A stretch of DNA of 64,000 bases from Bremerella volcania (GTDB lineage Bacteria; Planctomycetota; Planctomycetia; Pirellulales; Pirellulaceae). The stretch spans positions 4,278,001 through 4,342,000 of the forward strand of contig NZ_CP036289.1 of the NCBI RefSeq assembly GCF_007748115.1, read 5' to 3'. The translations under genes were made by a program, and so were the position numbers. The stretch's first letter is position 1. Each line of letters opens with the position of its first letter. This document shows positions 14,544-26,223 of the stretch, piece after piece. The notes beneath the pieces are model-generated. The model was not told where the DNA came from. It was given only the letters and a program-made list of their open reading frames with translations, and did not search any database.

Positions 14544-15482
14544 ATGAGTCTGGAAGTCATCGAAATTCGCGACCAGGCCACCGGCTCGTTCGCGAAGATT
14601 ACCCCCGGGTTTGGATTCAATTGCTTTCAATTCGTCGCCAAGGTAGACCAGCAAGAGGTCAATGTCCTTTGGTCCACCGATGATTTCGTCGAAGGAACGG
14701 CACGCCCCTCAAGCAGTGGCATTCCGATTCTCTTTCCTTTCCCAGGTCGCCTGAAGGGCACCAAACTGATTTGGGAAGATCGCGAATTCTCGATTCCCGA
14801 AGGGGATGGACGAGGAAACGCAATTCACGGATTCGTCTTTAAGCGTGCCTGGCGCGTGATCGACAAGACCGAGTCGAAAGTTACCGCCGAGTTTCAAGCT
14901 TCTCAGGACGATGCGACCCTCTTGGAGCAATGGCCTGCCGATTTCAAGATCCAGGCAACCTACGAAATATCGGGGACAACTCTGACTGGTACCTATCGCG
15001 TCGAGAATCCCGGAACTAAGCCCCTTCCTTTTGGGCTCGGGACGCATCCTTACTTCCAAGTGCCCATTGGGGGCCCATCCGCGGACGAATGCGAAATTGT
15101 CGTACCGTTCACGTTCTCCTGGGAATTCAAAGACCAACTGGCCAGCGGCAATCAATTCAATCGTGACTCGGATCCATTCGATCCCCTGCTGTTCAAGAAT
15201 ACGCAGTTCGATAACGGCTTCGGCGGGCTCGAATGCGAGGATGGCGCCTGTACCACTTCGATTCACGACCCAGGATCAGGGCGAACCATCGAGCAGCAGT
15301 TCGACGATCAATTCGAATCGGTTGTGCTCTACAATCCAGGACATCGCCAGGCATTTTGCATCGAGCCGTACACGTGCATTCCCGATGCCTTTCAACTGCG
15401 TCGACAAGGTTACAACGGCGGCCTTCGTGTTCTGGCCGGAGGTGACGTCTTCGAGACGACCGTTCGCATTCGCGTGAAGTAG
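14544..15482 (+). CDS. Aldose 1-epimerase family protein
   Basis: This 312-residue protein has the galactose-mutarotase fold signatures. They are a substrate-loop motif GNAIHGFVF (His at about residue 93), the beta-rich core RVENPGTKPLPFGLGTHPYF with the second catalytic-type His in THPYF, and a C-terminal Glu in CIEPYTCIP. These enzymes interconvert the alpha and beta anomers of sugars, or sugar phosphates in related groups, in the cytoplasm. Length is usual for the family. The substrate is not fixed by sequence. It follows the membrane protein by 69 nt and ends at a strong terminator. Confidence 0.85.
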   Translation: MSLEVIEIRDQATGSFAKITPGFGFNCFQFVAKVDQQEVNVLWSTDDFVEGTARPSSSGIPILFPFPGRLKGTKLIWEDREFSIPEGDGRGNAIHGFVFKRAWRVIDKTESKVTAEFQASQDDATLLEQWPADFKIQATYEISGTTLTGTYRVENPGTKPLPFGLGTHPYFQVPIGGPSADECEIVVPFTFSWEFKDQLASGNQFNRDSDPFDPLLFKNTQFDNGFGGLECEDGACTTSIHDPGSGRTIEQQFDDQFESVVLYNPGHRQAFCIEPYTCIPDAFQLRRQGYNGGLRVLAGGDVFETTVRIRVK

Positions 15483-15501
15483 TCGGCATGCACTCAGCGC
15501 A

Positions 15502-15539
15502 AAAAAAGAGCCCCGCCAGCTGTGCGGGGCCCTTTTTTT
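15502..15539. terminator. Bidirectional intrinsic terminator
   Basis: GCCCCGC (15510-15516) pairs with GCGGGGC (15524-15530), flanked by a run of seven A on the left and CC plus seven T on the right. It can therefore work on both strands between the convergent epimerase and cytochrome genes. Confidence 0.85.
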
Positions 15540-15559
15540 GATTCACTTGGAGTTGAAAT

Positions 15560-15991
15560 TTACTTTTCGTCTTCGATTTCAACGTCGGTGCCTTCAGCAG
15601 CTGGCAGCTTGCCGGCGGCGATCTTTTCGCCGAAGGTTTCGCCCGACTTGGACTTTTCCTTGGCGACCTTGTCCAAAGCGGCGAATATCTCTTCTTGGAC
15701 CTTTTCTGGTTCGTCCTTACGACGCTTGGCACCGTAATCATCCTTGTCCAGCAATTCACCGAGAGCGACGCCATATTCGTTTCGGATCTTCTTGCTCTTA
15801 CCGCCATGGCAAAGGTTGCACTTGGCTTCCTTGACGGCAGCAGCCAGTTCCTTTTCGGCGTCGGTGGAAGGCTCAGCAATGTTGTACTTCTCAACGAATG
15901 CGTCAGCAAAAGCCTTAACCGCATAAGCTGGGGTAGCATAGTAAGAGGAGGCAGCAACAACAGCCACCAAACACAACGCGAGTTTCTTCAT
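15560..15991 (-). CDS. Small exported monohaem c-type cytochrome-like protein
   Basis: A 143-residue protein. I chose ATG 15991 because GGAGAG sits about 8 nt upstream and the following residues form a signal peptide (MKKLALCLVAVVAASS, cleavage near AYA-V). A single haem-attachment motif CNLCH follows. The C-terminal half is Lys/Glu-rich and ends acidic (EGTDVEIEDEK). It is probably a periplasmic electron-transfer or planctomycete-type haem protein. No distal Met ligand is obvious, and the domain around CxxCH is short, so the cytochrome fold is inferred from the motif and signal peptide. Confidence 0.7.
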   Translation of the reverse strand: MKKLALCLVAVVAASSYYATPAYAVKAFADAFVEKYNIAEPSTDAEKELAAAVKEAKCNLCHGGKSKKIRNEYGVALGELLDKDDYGAKRRKDEPEKVQEEIFAALDKVAKEKSKSGETFGEKIAAGKLPAAEGTDVEIEDEK

Positions 15992-16289
15992 TAATCGTCT
16001 CTCCAAGCAAAGTACACCCGCCGCCCAGTCCATTGGAATGCATACCGTCGCAGGTGGGATAATCGACGGCGGGAAGATGGTAGTTTACGTAGATCTCAAC
16101 CTACCCTTCTAGTTAAGCTCGCCGAGATTAACGTGTCAAGCAAGCGAGATCATGAATAGGCGAAACCGGACTATTCTGTGAATTTCTTGTCGCATTCTTC
16201 TCAAATTCACATCGATACTTACGGCCTCGATTGGCAATTCGTTCGATTTTTTTCGAGAAAACCAGACTTCTTGCTAGCGGCGGGATGCT

Positions 16290-17150
16290 TTAAAAGCTTC
16301 TCGACCGTCGACTCAACAGTTCTCGCAAACCATCGCCGAATAGATTGAACCCCAGGATCGTCAGCGAAATGGCAATCCCAGGGGCAATCGCCGGCCAAAC
16401 GGTCACGTGGAGTTCCCCCTTCGCCTCGACGAGCATCGACCCCCACTCTGCATTCGAAGGATCGCCTGCAATGCCGAGAAACGAAAGGCCAGCCACTTCC
16501 AGAATTGCGTGGCCCAGGCCCAGCGTCGCCAGCACCCAGATCGTTCCGCTGACGGCCGGCAGAAAAACAAACGCCACCAGGTAGAGTGGTGATGCTCCTG
16601 CCGCGATCGCGGCTTCGACATAGGCCGCATGCTTAAGCGATAGCATCTCGGCGCGGATCTGCCTGGCGAAGACCGGCACATTGATCAGTGCCACCGCCAA
16701 GATAACGGCCGTCCAGCCAGGCCGCATCGCCGCGATCACCAGAAAAGCAATCAGCAAACTGGGAAACGAAAGCCAAATATCGATCAGCCGCATCACCAGC
16801 ATATCGGTTCGGCCCCCGCGATAACCGGCCAGCATTCCCAGGCCCACTCCCACGACCACCGCACAGCTGATCGAAGTGACGCTCGCGATCAGCGAAAGCC
16901 GCGAGCCGTAGAGCACCCGCGTGAGCACATCTTTTTCATTGGTATCGGTCCCCAGCCAATGCGCACCGCTGGGGGGTTGGTTCTTCCCATCGCGTTCATC
17001 GGGACCATAAGGTGCGATCAGCCCAGCAAAAATCGCGCAGAATACAAACGTAAAGATCAAGCCACCCCCTATCCACAAGCCTGGCACTTGAAAGAGCCGC
17101 CTGCGAATCGATGGCGCGGTAGTCGCGAGTTCGTAGGTAGCAGCACTCAA
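16290..17150 (-). CDS. Oligopeptide/dipeptide ABC transporter permease (OppC/DppC type)
   Basis: This 286-residue inner-membrane permease has the OppC layout: an N-terminal membrane helix (WIGGGLIFTFVFCAIFAG), then the periplasmic HWLGTDTNEKDVLTRVLYGS motif of DppC/OppC, then five further membrane segments. The EAA loop that contacts the ATPase reads EAAIAAGASPLYL. The start is TTG, overlapping the preceding permease stop (TTGA), so the genes are translationally coupled. It pairs with the OppB-type permease and the binding protein upstream. No ATPase gene follows; 257 nt later comes an unrelated cytochrome gene. Confidence 0.9.
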   Translation of the reverse strand: MSAATYELATTAPSIRRRLFQVPGLWIGGGLIFTFVFCAIFAGLIAPYGPDERDGKNQPPSGAHWLGTDTNEKDVLTRVLYGSRLSLIASVTSISCAVVVGVGLGMLAGYRGGRTDMLVMRLIDIWLSFPSLLIAFLVIAAMRPGWTAVILAVALINVPVFARQIRAEMLSLKHAAYVEAAIAAGASPLYLVAFVFLPAVSGTIWVLATLGLGHAILEVAGLSFLGIAGDPSNAEWGSMLVEAKGELHVTVWPAIAPGIAISLTILGFNLFGDGLRELLSRRSRSF

Positions 17151-18151
17151 CTTCGACTGGCCTCACGCAAACGAGGATCGAAGACGAGAAACAGCACGTC
17201 CAGCGTGAGATTCAACGTGACAAAGATGCCTGCCAGAACCAATGCACAAGCCTGCACGACGGAGTAGTCGTAGTCGCGAATGGCATCGACGACGTACCTG
17301 CCCAGGCCTGGCCAATTGAATACTGTTTCCGTCAGGATCGCCCCGGAAAGAAGCATTCCCAATTGAAAGCCTACGATGTTGAGCACTGAAAGAGACGCAT
17401 TGGGAAACGCGTGCCGAACAATCACCCGAAGCAGACTGGCCCCTTTGGCCCGTGCCGTTCGCAAATAGTCGGCATCAAACACTTCCAGCATGCTGTTGCG
17501 CGTGACGCGGGAAACGACGGCCAAGGGAATCGTCGATAGGGCAATCGACGGCAATACCAGATGCCGGGCACTCAATGCGGCCAGTTGAAACTTGCCGGTC
17601 AGCAGCGATTCAAAGAAGTAAAACTCAGTGTGCAAGTCGTGAATCGTGCCTGGCGGTAGCCGACTGCCCGTTGGCATCGCTGGGAAGGCGGCGATCAAAC
17701 AAATCGCCAGAAAGAAGACCGGAATACTCACCCCCAAGAGGGCAATCGCCATCGAGATCCAATCGGGCCAAGAGTTTCGCCATAGTGCGGCGATCGTCCC
17801 CACGACAACTCCAAGTGGGATCGCAATCAACATGGCAGCGAATGTCAGTTCCAGCGTGGCCGGCACGGCCTGGCTTAGGCGGGTACTGATCTTCTCACCA
17901 GGCCGAGCGAATGACTCACCCAGGTTGCCTTGAGCCATTTGCCCAGCAAAGGCGATCGCTTGCTGCCACAACGGCTTATTCCAGCCGCGTTCTTCCATTT
18001 CCTTTTCGATCTTCTCCGGCACGGCATGCTGACCGAACTGGGCAATAACCGGGTTGGCCGGAAGTGCGCGGACGGCGACAAAAATAGCCAAGACCGCGAT
18101 CAACATCGTGACGACGGCCTGACCCAATCGCCGTACAAGCATCGCCAACAC
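17147..18151 (-). CDS. Oligopeptide/dipeptide ABC transporter permease (OppB/DppB type)
   Basis: A 334-residue permease with the OppB pattern: a first membrane helix (LGQAVVTMLIAVLAIFVAVR), a large periplasmic loop, then five membrane segments with the EAA motif YLRTARAKGASLLRVIVRHA. It forms the channel with the OppC-type partner. The start GTG 18151 has GGAG 8 nt upstream and lies just after the stop of the binding-protein gene; an ATG at 18142 is the alternative. The gene order binding protein, B, C is typical of peptide or nickel importers. Confidence 0.9.
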   Translation of the reverse strand: MLAMLVRRLGQAVVTMLIAVLAIFVAVRALPANPVIAQFGQHAVPEKIEKEMEERGWNKPLWQQAIAFAGQMAQGNLGESFARPGEKISTRLSQAVPATLELTFAAMLIAIPLGVVVGTIAALWRNSWPDWISMAIALLGVSIPVFFLAICLIAAFPAMPTGSRLPPGTIHDLHTEFYFFESLLTGKFQLAALSARHLVLPSIALSTIPLAVVSRVTRNSMLEVFDADYLRTARAKGASLLRVIVRHAFPNASLSVLNIVGFQLGMLLSGAILTETVFNWPGLGRYVVDAIRDYDYSVVQACALVLAGIFVTLNLTLDVLFLVFDPRLREASRS

Positions 18152-18153
18152 AA

Positions 18154-19740
18154 TTACTGCTCCGCCATTCGAGCAGCTTTCAAGCGAACCTGGGACGAAG
18201 GATGCAGCTTGTATCCTTTCACAAAATCGCGTTGGGCAATTCGCACCGGCACATGAACCAGCGGCAACACCGGGGCGTCCTCGAAGATCAACTGCTGGGC
18301 CTGCTTGTAAAGCTGGGTCCGCTTTTCCTGATCGAGTTCAAACTGAGCCGCGTCCAAGAGCTTATCGACCTCTTCGTTCTTATACTGGCTCAGATTGTTT
18401 CCACCAATCTCGTTGATGTTATCCGAGTGCAGCAGCGTATGCAGAAAGTTATGCGGATCGGCAATATCGGCGCTCCAACCGCTGAGGCCCAGTTGATGTT
18501 CGCCTCGCGTCATTCGCTGAAAATGCTGACCGATATCGTTGGTGATGATTTCAATCTGAAACCCGACCTTCTCAAGCGCGTCTTTAATGAAGATTGCCGT
18601 CTGCCGAGGCTGCTGCATGTAAGGTCGCGGCTGGTCCATGACGAACAGTTCAAGTTTCAGCGGCAACGAAAACCCATACTTCTTGGATGCTTCTTCTAAA
18701 AGCTGTTTTGCTTTCTCCTGATCGACCTCGCGTCCTGGGACATCGTCGCTATGTCCCCACAGTGTCGGCGGCACCATCGTCTTCGCCTTCTGGGCATGCC
18801 CGGCATAGGCGACCTCGATCAAACGATCGCGGTCGATGGCATAGCAAATGGCCTGGCGAACCTCAGGCTTATCCAGCGGCGGCTTCTGCGTTTGCATGGT
18901 GAGATAGCCAATATTGATGCCTGGCGTCGACTGCACGACGACCCCAGGCGTCTTCTCTAACCCGTCGACTTCCGATGGGGGAAGATTGTCGGCAATATGA
19001 ATTTCGGCTCGCTTGAGCTGCGTCACGCGAATCGAACTCTCTTCGCTCGGCAGAAAGACGACACGCTCGACGCCGGCCGGCTCTCCCCAATAGTCGTCGA
19101 AGCGTGACAACACGATTTCCTGCTTCGGTTTCCAATGCACGAATTGAAACGGGCCGGAACCTACCGGGTGACGCGTGAAATCGGCCCCATGCTTCTTCAC
19201 GGCCGTGGGACTGACGATTCCTGACGGAAACATCGCGATGTTGGCCAGGAAGGTCGCTTGAGGCTGCTTCAGCGTGAACTTTACCGTCAGGTCATCGACC
19301 GCTTCTACTTTCTCGATCTGCGTGTAGCTCGAGTAGTAAGGGATGATGTTGTTGTGCACGTGGGGATGATCGGGATCCAGGATCCTCTCGAACGTGAACA
19401 CGACCGCTTCCGCGTTGAGTGGGGTTCCATCATGGAACTTGACGTTGGGTCGCAATTTGAACGTCCACTCTTTCCCGTCGTCGCTCGTTTCCCAAGATTC
19501 CGCAACACCAGGAACCAGGTCGAGCGTCTCGTCGTCGTAGGCGACCAGCGGCTCAAAGATATTCACGATCACTTTGACCGATTCGCCAATATCGGTGTGA
19601 ATCGGGTCCAGGGCATTCGCATCGCCACCCCGCCCGTAGATGAGCGTATCGGTAACCATCGGCGAACCGCCGCCGCAAGCGGTCAAAAAACCAAAACAGA
19701 AAAGAATACAGCTTGATTGAAAAGCTCTCGAAAATTCCAT
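18154..19740 (-). CDS. Extracytoplasmic peptide-binding lipoprotein (SBP family 5)
   Basis: This 528-residue protein begins with a lipoprotein signal (FCFGFLTACGGG, lipobox Cys near 26 of the longer reading). It has the SBP_bac_5 hallmarks: an early ALDPIHTD segment, AESWETSDDGKEWTFKLRPN, FHDGTPLNAEAVVFTFERI, and the later AICYAIDRDRLIEVAYAG. It would capture oligopeptides (or nickel or other ligands of this family) for the two downstream permeases. I chose ATG 19740; a GTG at 19752 is also in frame. Sequence does not fix the ligand. Confidence 0.88.
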   Translation of the reverse strand: MEFSRAFQSSCILFCFGFLTACGGGSPMVTDTLIYGRGGDANALDPIHTDIGESVKVIVNIFEPLVAYDDETLDLVPGVAESWETSDDGKEWTFKLRPNVKFHDGTPLNAEAVVFTFERILDPDHPHVHNNIIPYYSSYTQIEKVEAVDDLTVKFTLKQPQATFLANIAMFPSGIVSPTAVKKHGADFTRHPVGSGPFQFVHWKPKQEIVLSRFDDYWGEPAGVERVVFLPSEESSIRVTQLKRAEIHIADNLPPSEVDGLEKTPGVVVQSTPGINIGYLTMQTQKPPLDKPEVRQAICYAIDRDRLIEVAYAGHAQKAKTMVPPTLWGHSDDVPGREVDQEKAKQLLEEASKKYGFSLPLKLELFVMDQPRPYMQQPRQTAIFIKDALEKVGFQIEIITNDIGQHFQRMTRGEHQLGLSGWSADIADPHNFLHTLLHSDNINEIGGNNLSQYKNEEVDKLLDAAQFELDQEKRTQLYKQAQQLIFEDAPVLPLVHVPVRIAQRDFVKGYKLHPSSQVRLKAARMAEQ

Positions 19741-19836
19741 GCGGCCATTCACGTTGTCGGCTTCGGATGATTGCGAAAGCCCGATTCTACAATTCGAGCA
19801 TGCCGCACGGCAACCTGAACGGAGAACAACGGACGA

Positions 19837-22554
19837 TCAATTTGTGTTCGTCGATCCGCTGCTACTCGCTCCAGCGAGGGGCGATTTACCCAAAGGCAGC
19901 TCTGAGAAATCGACCCCTGCGTTCCGTTCGTCCGGTCGAACTGCCGGGTTTTCGCTGAAATCATCCAGCAGCAGATAGTCCATCGGCAATCGTTTTGAAT
20001 AAGAAGTGGCTGTCGGCAAGGGGCTCGCCCACACCGACTCGCTTGGTTCGGAAAAAAGATCGTCCCACATGGTTTTCCAGCGGGTATAGTCCACGGTCGT
20101 CTTGCTGCTCGTCTCGGCGGTCGACTCGAGAAGCATCATCTCGCGCGAGGAAGTCCCCATCGAGTAAACGTTATCTTCGCACTCGAAATCGAGTGACTTC
20201 GTGAGTTCGTCAATCGTCTGCGTCGAACTTCGCTGAAGCAGGAACGGTTTCGTTTTGCCCCACGTCACAATACAGTCATTCATCGGAACCTTAAGAGGAA
20301 TCGTCCAGGTGCCTTCACGCTGAAAAACACTGCCGCCGGTGTCGATGGTACAGTTGGCCAGTTTAAATTGAACGATTCCGCTGACTTCCTTCTTGGTGGT
20401 CGTGGAGTTGGAACTCAGCAGATTGCCAGACATCGCCAACAGGCTGTTCTCGCAGCTAACTCGCAGCGGCTGCTGGCCGTTGGTTCGGATCAAACTCGCT
20501 TCCCCGCGAACCATCGAATTCTTGACTCGCACAATGCTGTAGCGGGCCATGCTGAGCGAAGAGGAAGCGGTGGACTCACTCGACGTCGAAAGCGCGGAAA
20601 CTACCGCCGTTGCCCGACGGAGGGCATCCGGAATCATCATTTCGTCGTCGCGCTGGATGGTTACCTCGCATCCATCCAGTTCCAGTTCTGCGTTCTCTAG
20701 TCGAAACAAAGACCACGTTCGCATGGAAACCGGAGGCAAAGCGATTTTCACGTGGACTTGTTGTAGCGAAAGTTTATTCGCGCTGACCAAAATCATGCGA
20801 TCGAGGGGTTCAAACTCTTGTGGGCGGAAAACAATTACCGGTGAGTAGCCCGCCGCCGCACGAATCGTGAGACTGGCGTTGTCCAAGATCAGAGGCCGTT
20901 CGACTCCTAGTTCGCCCGAATATCGCAGCTCGATCGTGTCCAAACCAGGATCGGCCTGAGCTTTGGCGATGGCTTCGTACAACGTCGCCGCGTCCGTCGG
21001 AACGGCAACCACATTCTTGGCCGCCGCCAACACCGAAGACGGGCCGGCATCAGACGTCGGAGTGACTTCGGCAGTCGTACCGGTAGTATCTTTCGTTGCC
21101 AGTTCAGGCACCGATATCGGCGACTTGCTACCCTCGTCGGAAGCATTGCCGGCGTCCTTCGAAGAGTCGACCGGGATCGGCTTGATATCTTCGATGGGTG
21201 TTACCGTATTAGAACTTGCCCCTTCACCGGGCTTGGCGTCCGAGTCCGGCGCCGCCGACTTGTCGGGGGGCACAATAGGCTGCATTTCCGTGGCACTAGG
21301 TGGATTGGGCTGCGCGCCGGAGATGAAACTGTCATCTTGGGCCGTCCAGATGGCCTCCAAAACGAAAACCACGACCAAAAGCATGATCGCCGGCATCACC
21401 CACGGCAGGTGTCGTTCGATCACCGTGCTCCGCTGCTCGGTGGTCGGAACATAAACAGCCGAGGTTACGTGCGGTGCGGCCAGATTCAATTCGTCGATCA
21501 ACAGTAGGGCCGCGGCAATCAATTCCCCAGGCTTCTGATAACGATCGTTCGGGTTCTTCGCCATCAAACGGCTCAGAATATGAACGACCTCATCCGGCAC
21601 GTCAGGACGAAACTCGCGAGGATCTGGCGGTTCTTCGCCGCTGTGACTCAGCAGTTTCTGCAACACCGTCCCTTCCGGGAAAGGAGGTCGCCCGGTAAGC
21701 ATGAAGAAGAACGTACACCCCAGCGAATACAAATCGCTGCGGACGTCGGCACTTCGCGGGTCGCGGGCTTGTTCTGGCGAAATGTAGTCGAACGTGCCGA
21801 GCGTCATCCCCGAAGCAGTCAGGTCGCTGTCCTGCGAGTTCACCTGGTGCAGGCGCGCCAGGCCCATGTCGACCAGCTTAGCTCGGTGCTGCGAGTCGAC
21901 CAGAATGTTCGACGGTTTGATGTCTCGGTGCACGACGTCGCGCGTCGCCGCGTGGTCGAGGGCCTCGGCGACTTGAACGAGGTAGCTGACGGCCAGTTCG
22001 ATTTCGAGCGGCCCGTTCCGTTCGACCTCATCGCGAATGTTCGTTCCGTCGATGAACTCGAAAACGATGTAATTCCACCCTTTATCTTCGCCCACGTAGT
22101 ACACTCGGGCGATGTTCGGATGATCCAAGCGGGCTGCGCTCTGGGCTTCGTTTCGGAAGCGGCGGACGGTATCTTCTCGGGTGTTATGTTCACCGGAAAG
22201 AACTTTCACCGCCACGCGTCGATCGAGTTGGGTATCGTGACCGCGGAAGACGGCTCCCATACCACCAGCCCCAACAAACGCATCGAGTTGGAAGTGCCCC
22301 AACGTCTGACCAACCAGTTCCTTGCCCAAGGTGAGTTCCGCCACCGAGTAGCTGCGACTGGTCGAATCGCCCACCTGCCCCTTTTTGTTGGAAATGACAG
22401 TGGGGGGTTCTTCGAGAAAGTTTCGTCCGTCCGGCAAATGATCGGCCGTGGCCGAATCGCTGCCGCGAGGATCCGATACGTCCCCTGTCGACGGCGCGAA
22501 TGGACCGCTGCCGCGAGCTTGCGAGTCGTCGGAATCTCTCGGGGAATTGGGCAT
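19837..22554 (-). CDS. Membrane-anchored Ser/Thr protein kinase (PknB type) with large C-terminal sensor region
   Basis: A 905-residue kinase. After a disordered leader the kinase domain spans about 88-355, with glycine loop GAGGMG, catalytic Lys 117 (AVKVL), HRDIKPSN from 209, and DMG (229-231) in place of DFG. The activation segment has GTFDYISPEQA. One membrane helix (VMPAIMLLVVVFVLEAIW) follows at about 390-410. Then comes a Ser/Thr/Pro-rich stretch and about 350 residues of strand-rich sequence with LRNLENAELELDG-like turns, reminiscent of a right-handed beta-helix. It probably senses an external or envelope cue and phosphorylates cytoplasmic targets. It is transcribed alone. Confidence 0.88.
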   Translation of the reverse strand: MPNSPRDSDDSQARGSGPFAPSTGDVSDPRGSDSATADHLPDGRNFLEEPPTVISNKKGQVGDSTSRSYSVAELTLGKELVGQTLGHFQLDAFVGAGGMGAVFRGHDTQLDRRVAVKVLSGEHNTREDTVRRFRNEAQSAARLDHPNIARVYYVGEDKGWNYIVFEFIDGTNIRDEVERNGPLEIELAVSYLVQVAEALDHAATRDVVHRDIKPSNILVDSQHRAKLVDMGLARLHQVNSQDSDLTASGMTLGTFDYISPEQARDPRSADVRSDLYSLGCTFFFMLTGRPPFPEGTVLQKLLSHSGEEPPDPREFRPDVPDEVVHILSRLMAKNPNDRYQKPGELIAAALLLIDELNLAAPHVTSAVYVPTTEQRSTVIERHLPWVMPAIMLLVVVFVLEAIWTAQDDSFISGAQPNPPSATEMQPIVPPDKSAAPDSDAKPGEGASSNTVTPIEDIKPIPVDSSKDAGNASDEGSKSPISVPELATKDTTGTTAEVTPTSDAGPSSVLAAAKNVVAVPTDAATLYEAIAKAQADPGLDTIELRYSGELGVERPLILDNASLTIRAAAGYSPVIVFRPQEFEPLDRMILVSANKLSLQQVHVKIALPPVSMRTWSLFRLENAELELDGCEVTIQRDDEMMIPDALRRATAVVSALSTSSESTASSSLSMARYSIVRVKNSMVRGEASLIRTNGQQPLRVSCENSLLAMSGNLLSSNSTTTKKEVSGIVQFKLANCTIDTGGSVFQREGTWTIPLKVPMNDCIVTWGKTKPFLLQRSSTQTIDELTKSLDFECEDNVYSMGTSSREMMLLESTAETSSKTTVDYTRWKTMWDDLFSEPSESVWASPLPTATSYSKRLPMDYLLLDDFSENPAVRPDERNAGVDFSELPLGKSPLAGASSSGSTNTN

Positions 22555-22794
22555 CTATCTCGTTGCCTGAAAACTCGTTAGCGCTGGCGAGAAGTGGACT
22601 TCAGCGCTCACGGCCGGGGTGATAAGTAGCCGTGCACTTTCCTTCAACTATTGTATCCAAGCGGAGAATTCTCTCCATTAATAGTTTACCAGATCGCCCA
22701 GTTGATACGGTGATCACGGCAAACTGAGCCAAATTATCGGCTTAATCGCCCTAACAGCACCCACCCCCAGTTCGAGGCAATCCGCTACAACGAC

Positions 22795-23937
22795 CTAGGC
22801 CGAATCGCCTGCGAATATCTGGCAATAACTCTCATATCGACGAGTATCGAGAATTCCATCGGCGACGGCGTCCTTCACGGCGCAATCGGTCTCGTGCGTG
22901 TGAGTACAGTTCGGAAATCGGCAATGGTTAATAAATGGTCGAATATCACGGAATAGCCCGGCCACTTCTTCGGGGATGATGTCCCACAGCTGAAATTGGC
23001 GAATCCCTGGCGTATCGATCACGTGCCCTGCAGTCGCCAGCGGAATCAGCGTGGCCGTGGTCGTGGTGTGCTTTCCCTTATCATTTTCGCGGCTCACGGC
23101 ATTCACGCGAAGATTCAGCCCCGGCTCGATGGCGTTTAGCAGCGAAGACTTACCAACCCCGCTCTGCCCCGACAACACCGTGTCTTTACCATGCAGTGCT
23201 TTCCGCAAGCGGTCGATGCCGATCCCTTCTTTCGCCGAAACCAGGTGGACCTCGTATCCGAGGCTACCGTACACACCCACGATCGTTTGCAATTGCGCCG
23301 GATCTAGCAGGTCAACCTTATTAATGCAGATGATCGGGCGAATTCCTGAGTACTCGGCCGTGATCAGGTAGCGATCGATCAAGTTCGGCTTCAGCCCGGG
23401 CTCGGCCGCGCTGCCGACGATAATCAACTGGTCGACATTGGCCACGATGATATGCTGTCGGCTGCGGCTGGTCCGACTTAGCACCCCGTAGCGTGGTTCG
23501 ACGCTTTCGATGATCCCTTCGGTGTCGCCACTGGGACGAAACCAGACATGATCACCCGCAGCCACCACGTGCCGAGAGTCGGTGGACATCGTCTTCAGGA
23601 GGCGACGCGTCGCGCACTGGTACACCGACTTATCAGGCGCTTCTACCTCGCTGATCAAGCCTTGCACGCGCAGCACCCGCCCGGCCAGGCAGGTCTCTTT
23701 GTCGACATGGATCGAGAGATTTTCGCCGCTGTCGCCATCCTCGCCTTCCTGGCTGACGATGGTTCGCTTGCGGGTAAGCTCCCCTTTACCGGAAATCCGT
23801 TCGTGCTGGACCGACTTGTCGACGTCGAATTCGTCTCGGTTGAATCGCTTGGTGATGTCCCCCTGCCGTACTTTTTGGGTACGGTTTTTCCGAAATTCCA
23901 CGCGACGTTTTTGCTGGCCCTTGCCTTTTTTCGCCAT
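22795..23937 (-). CDS. rsgA: Ribosome small-subunit-dependent GTPase A
   Basis: A 380-residue circularly permuted GTPase that assists late maturation of the 30S subunit. The OB-fold part (about 85-150) precedes G4 NKVD (206-209). Next come G1 GQSGVGKS (257-264), the conserved HTTTT segment and G3 DTPG (308-311), the permuted order that defines the family. The C-terminal zinc site is CRFPNCTHTHETDC. The first 80 residues are a basic extension longer than in E. coli (KKGKGQQKRRVEFRKNR), perhaps for rRNA contact. It lies 41 nt downstream of ftsH on the same strand and may share its transcript. Confidence 0.95.
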   Translation of the reverse strand: MAKKGKGQQKRRVEFRKNRTQKVRQGDITKRFNRDEFDVDKSVQHERISGKGELTRKRTIVSQEGEDGDSGENLSIHVDKETCLAGRVLRVQGLISEVEAPDKSVYQCATRRLLKTMSTDSRHVVAAGDHVWFRPSGDTEGIIESVEPRYGVLSRTSRSRQHIIVANVDQLIIVGSAAEPGLKPNLIDRYLITAEYSGIRPIICINKVDLLDPAQLQTIVGVYGSLGYEVHLVSAKEGIGIDRLRKALHGKDTVLSGQSGVGKSSLLNAIEPGLNLRVNAVSRENDKGKHTTTTATLIPLATAGHVIDTPGIRQFQLWDIIPEEVAGLFRDIRPFINHCRFPNCTHTHETDCAVKDAVADGILDTRRYESYCQIFAGDSA

Positions 23938-23978
23938 GAAAGCTCTTGTCCTCTCTCTTGGTTTGCGCGAGAGGAAAC

Positions 23979-26042
<2,064 letters not shown>

Positions 26043-26223
26043 GCAATTATCCTTTGCAGTCGGACAAGTTCACGGTTCTTTAACGTTTTACATACGCCGC
26101 TACATTGTAGCAGTTAATAGCTTCCGATGGCGTGGGCTGATTGAATAATCGCCCTACCCATGCAGAACCGTCAATAATTATTGCGAATAAACAACTTAAG
26201 TAAAAAGGGGCTACCCGACTATC

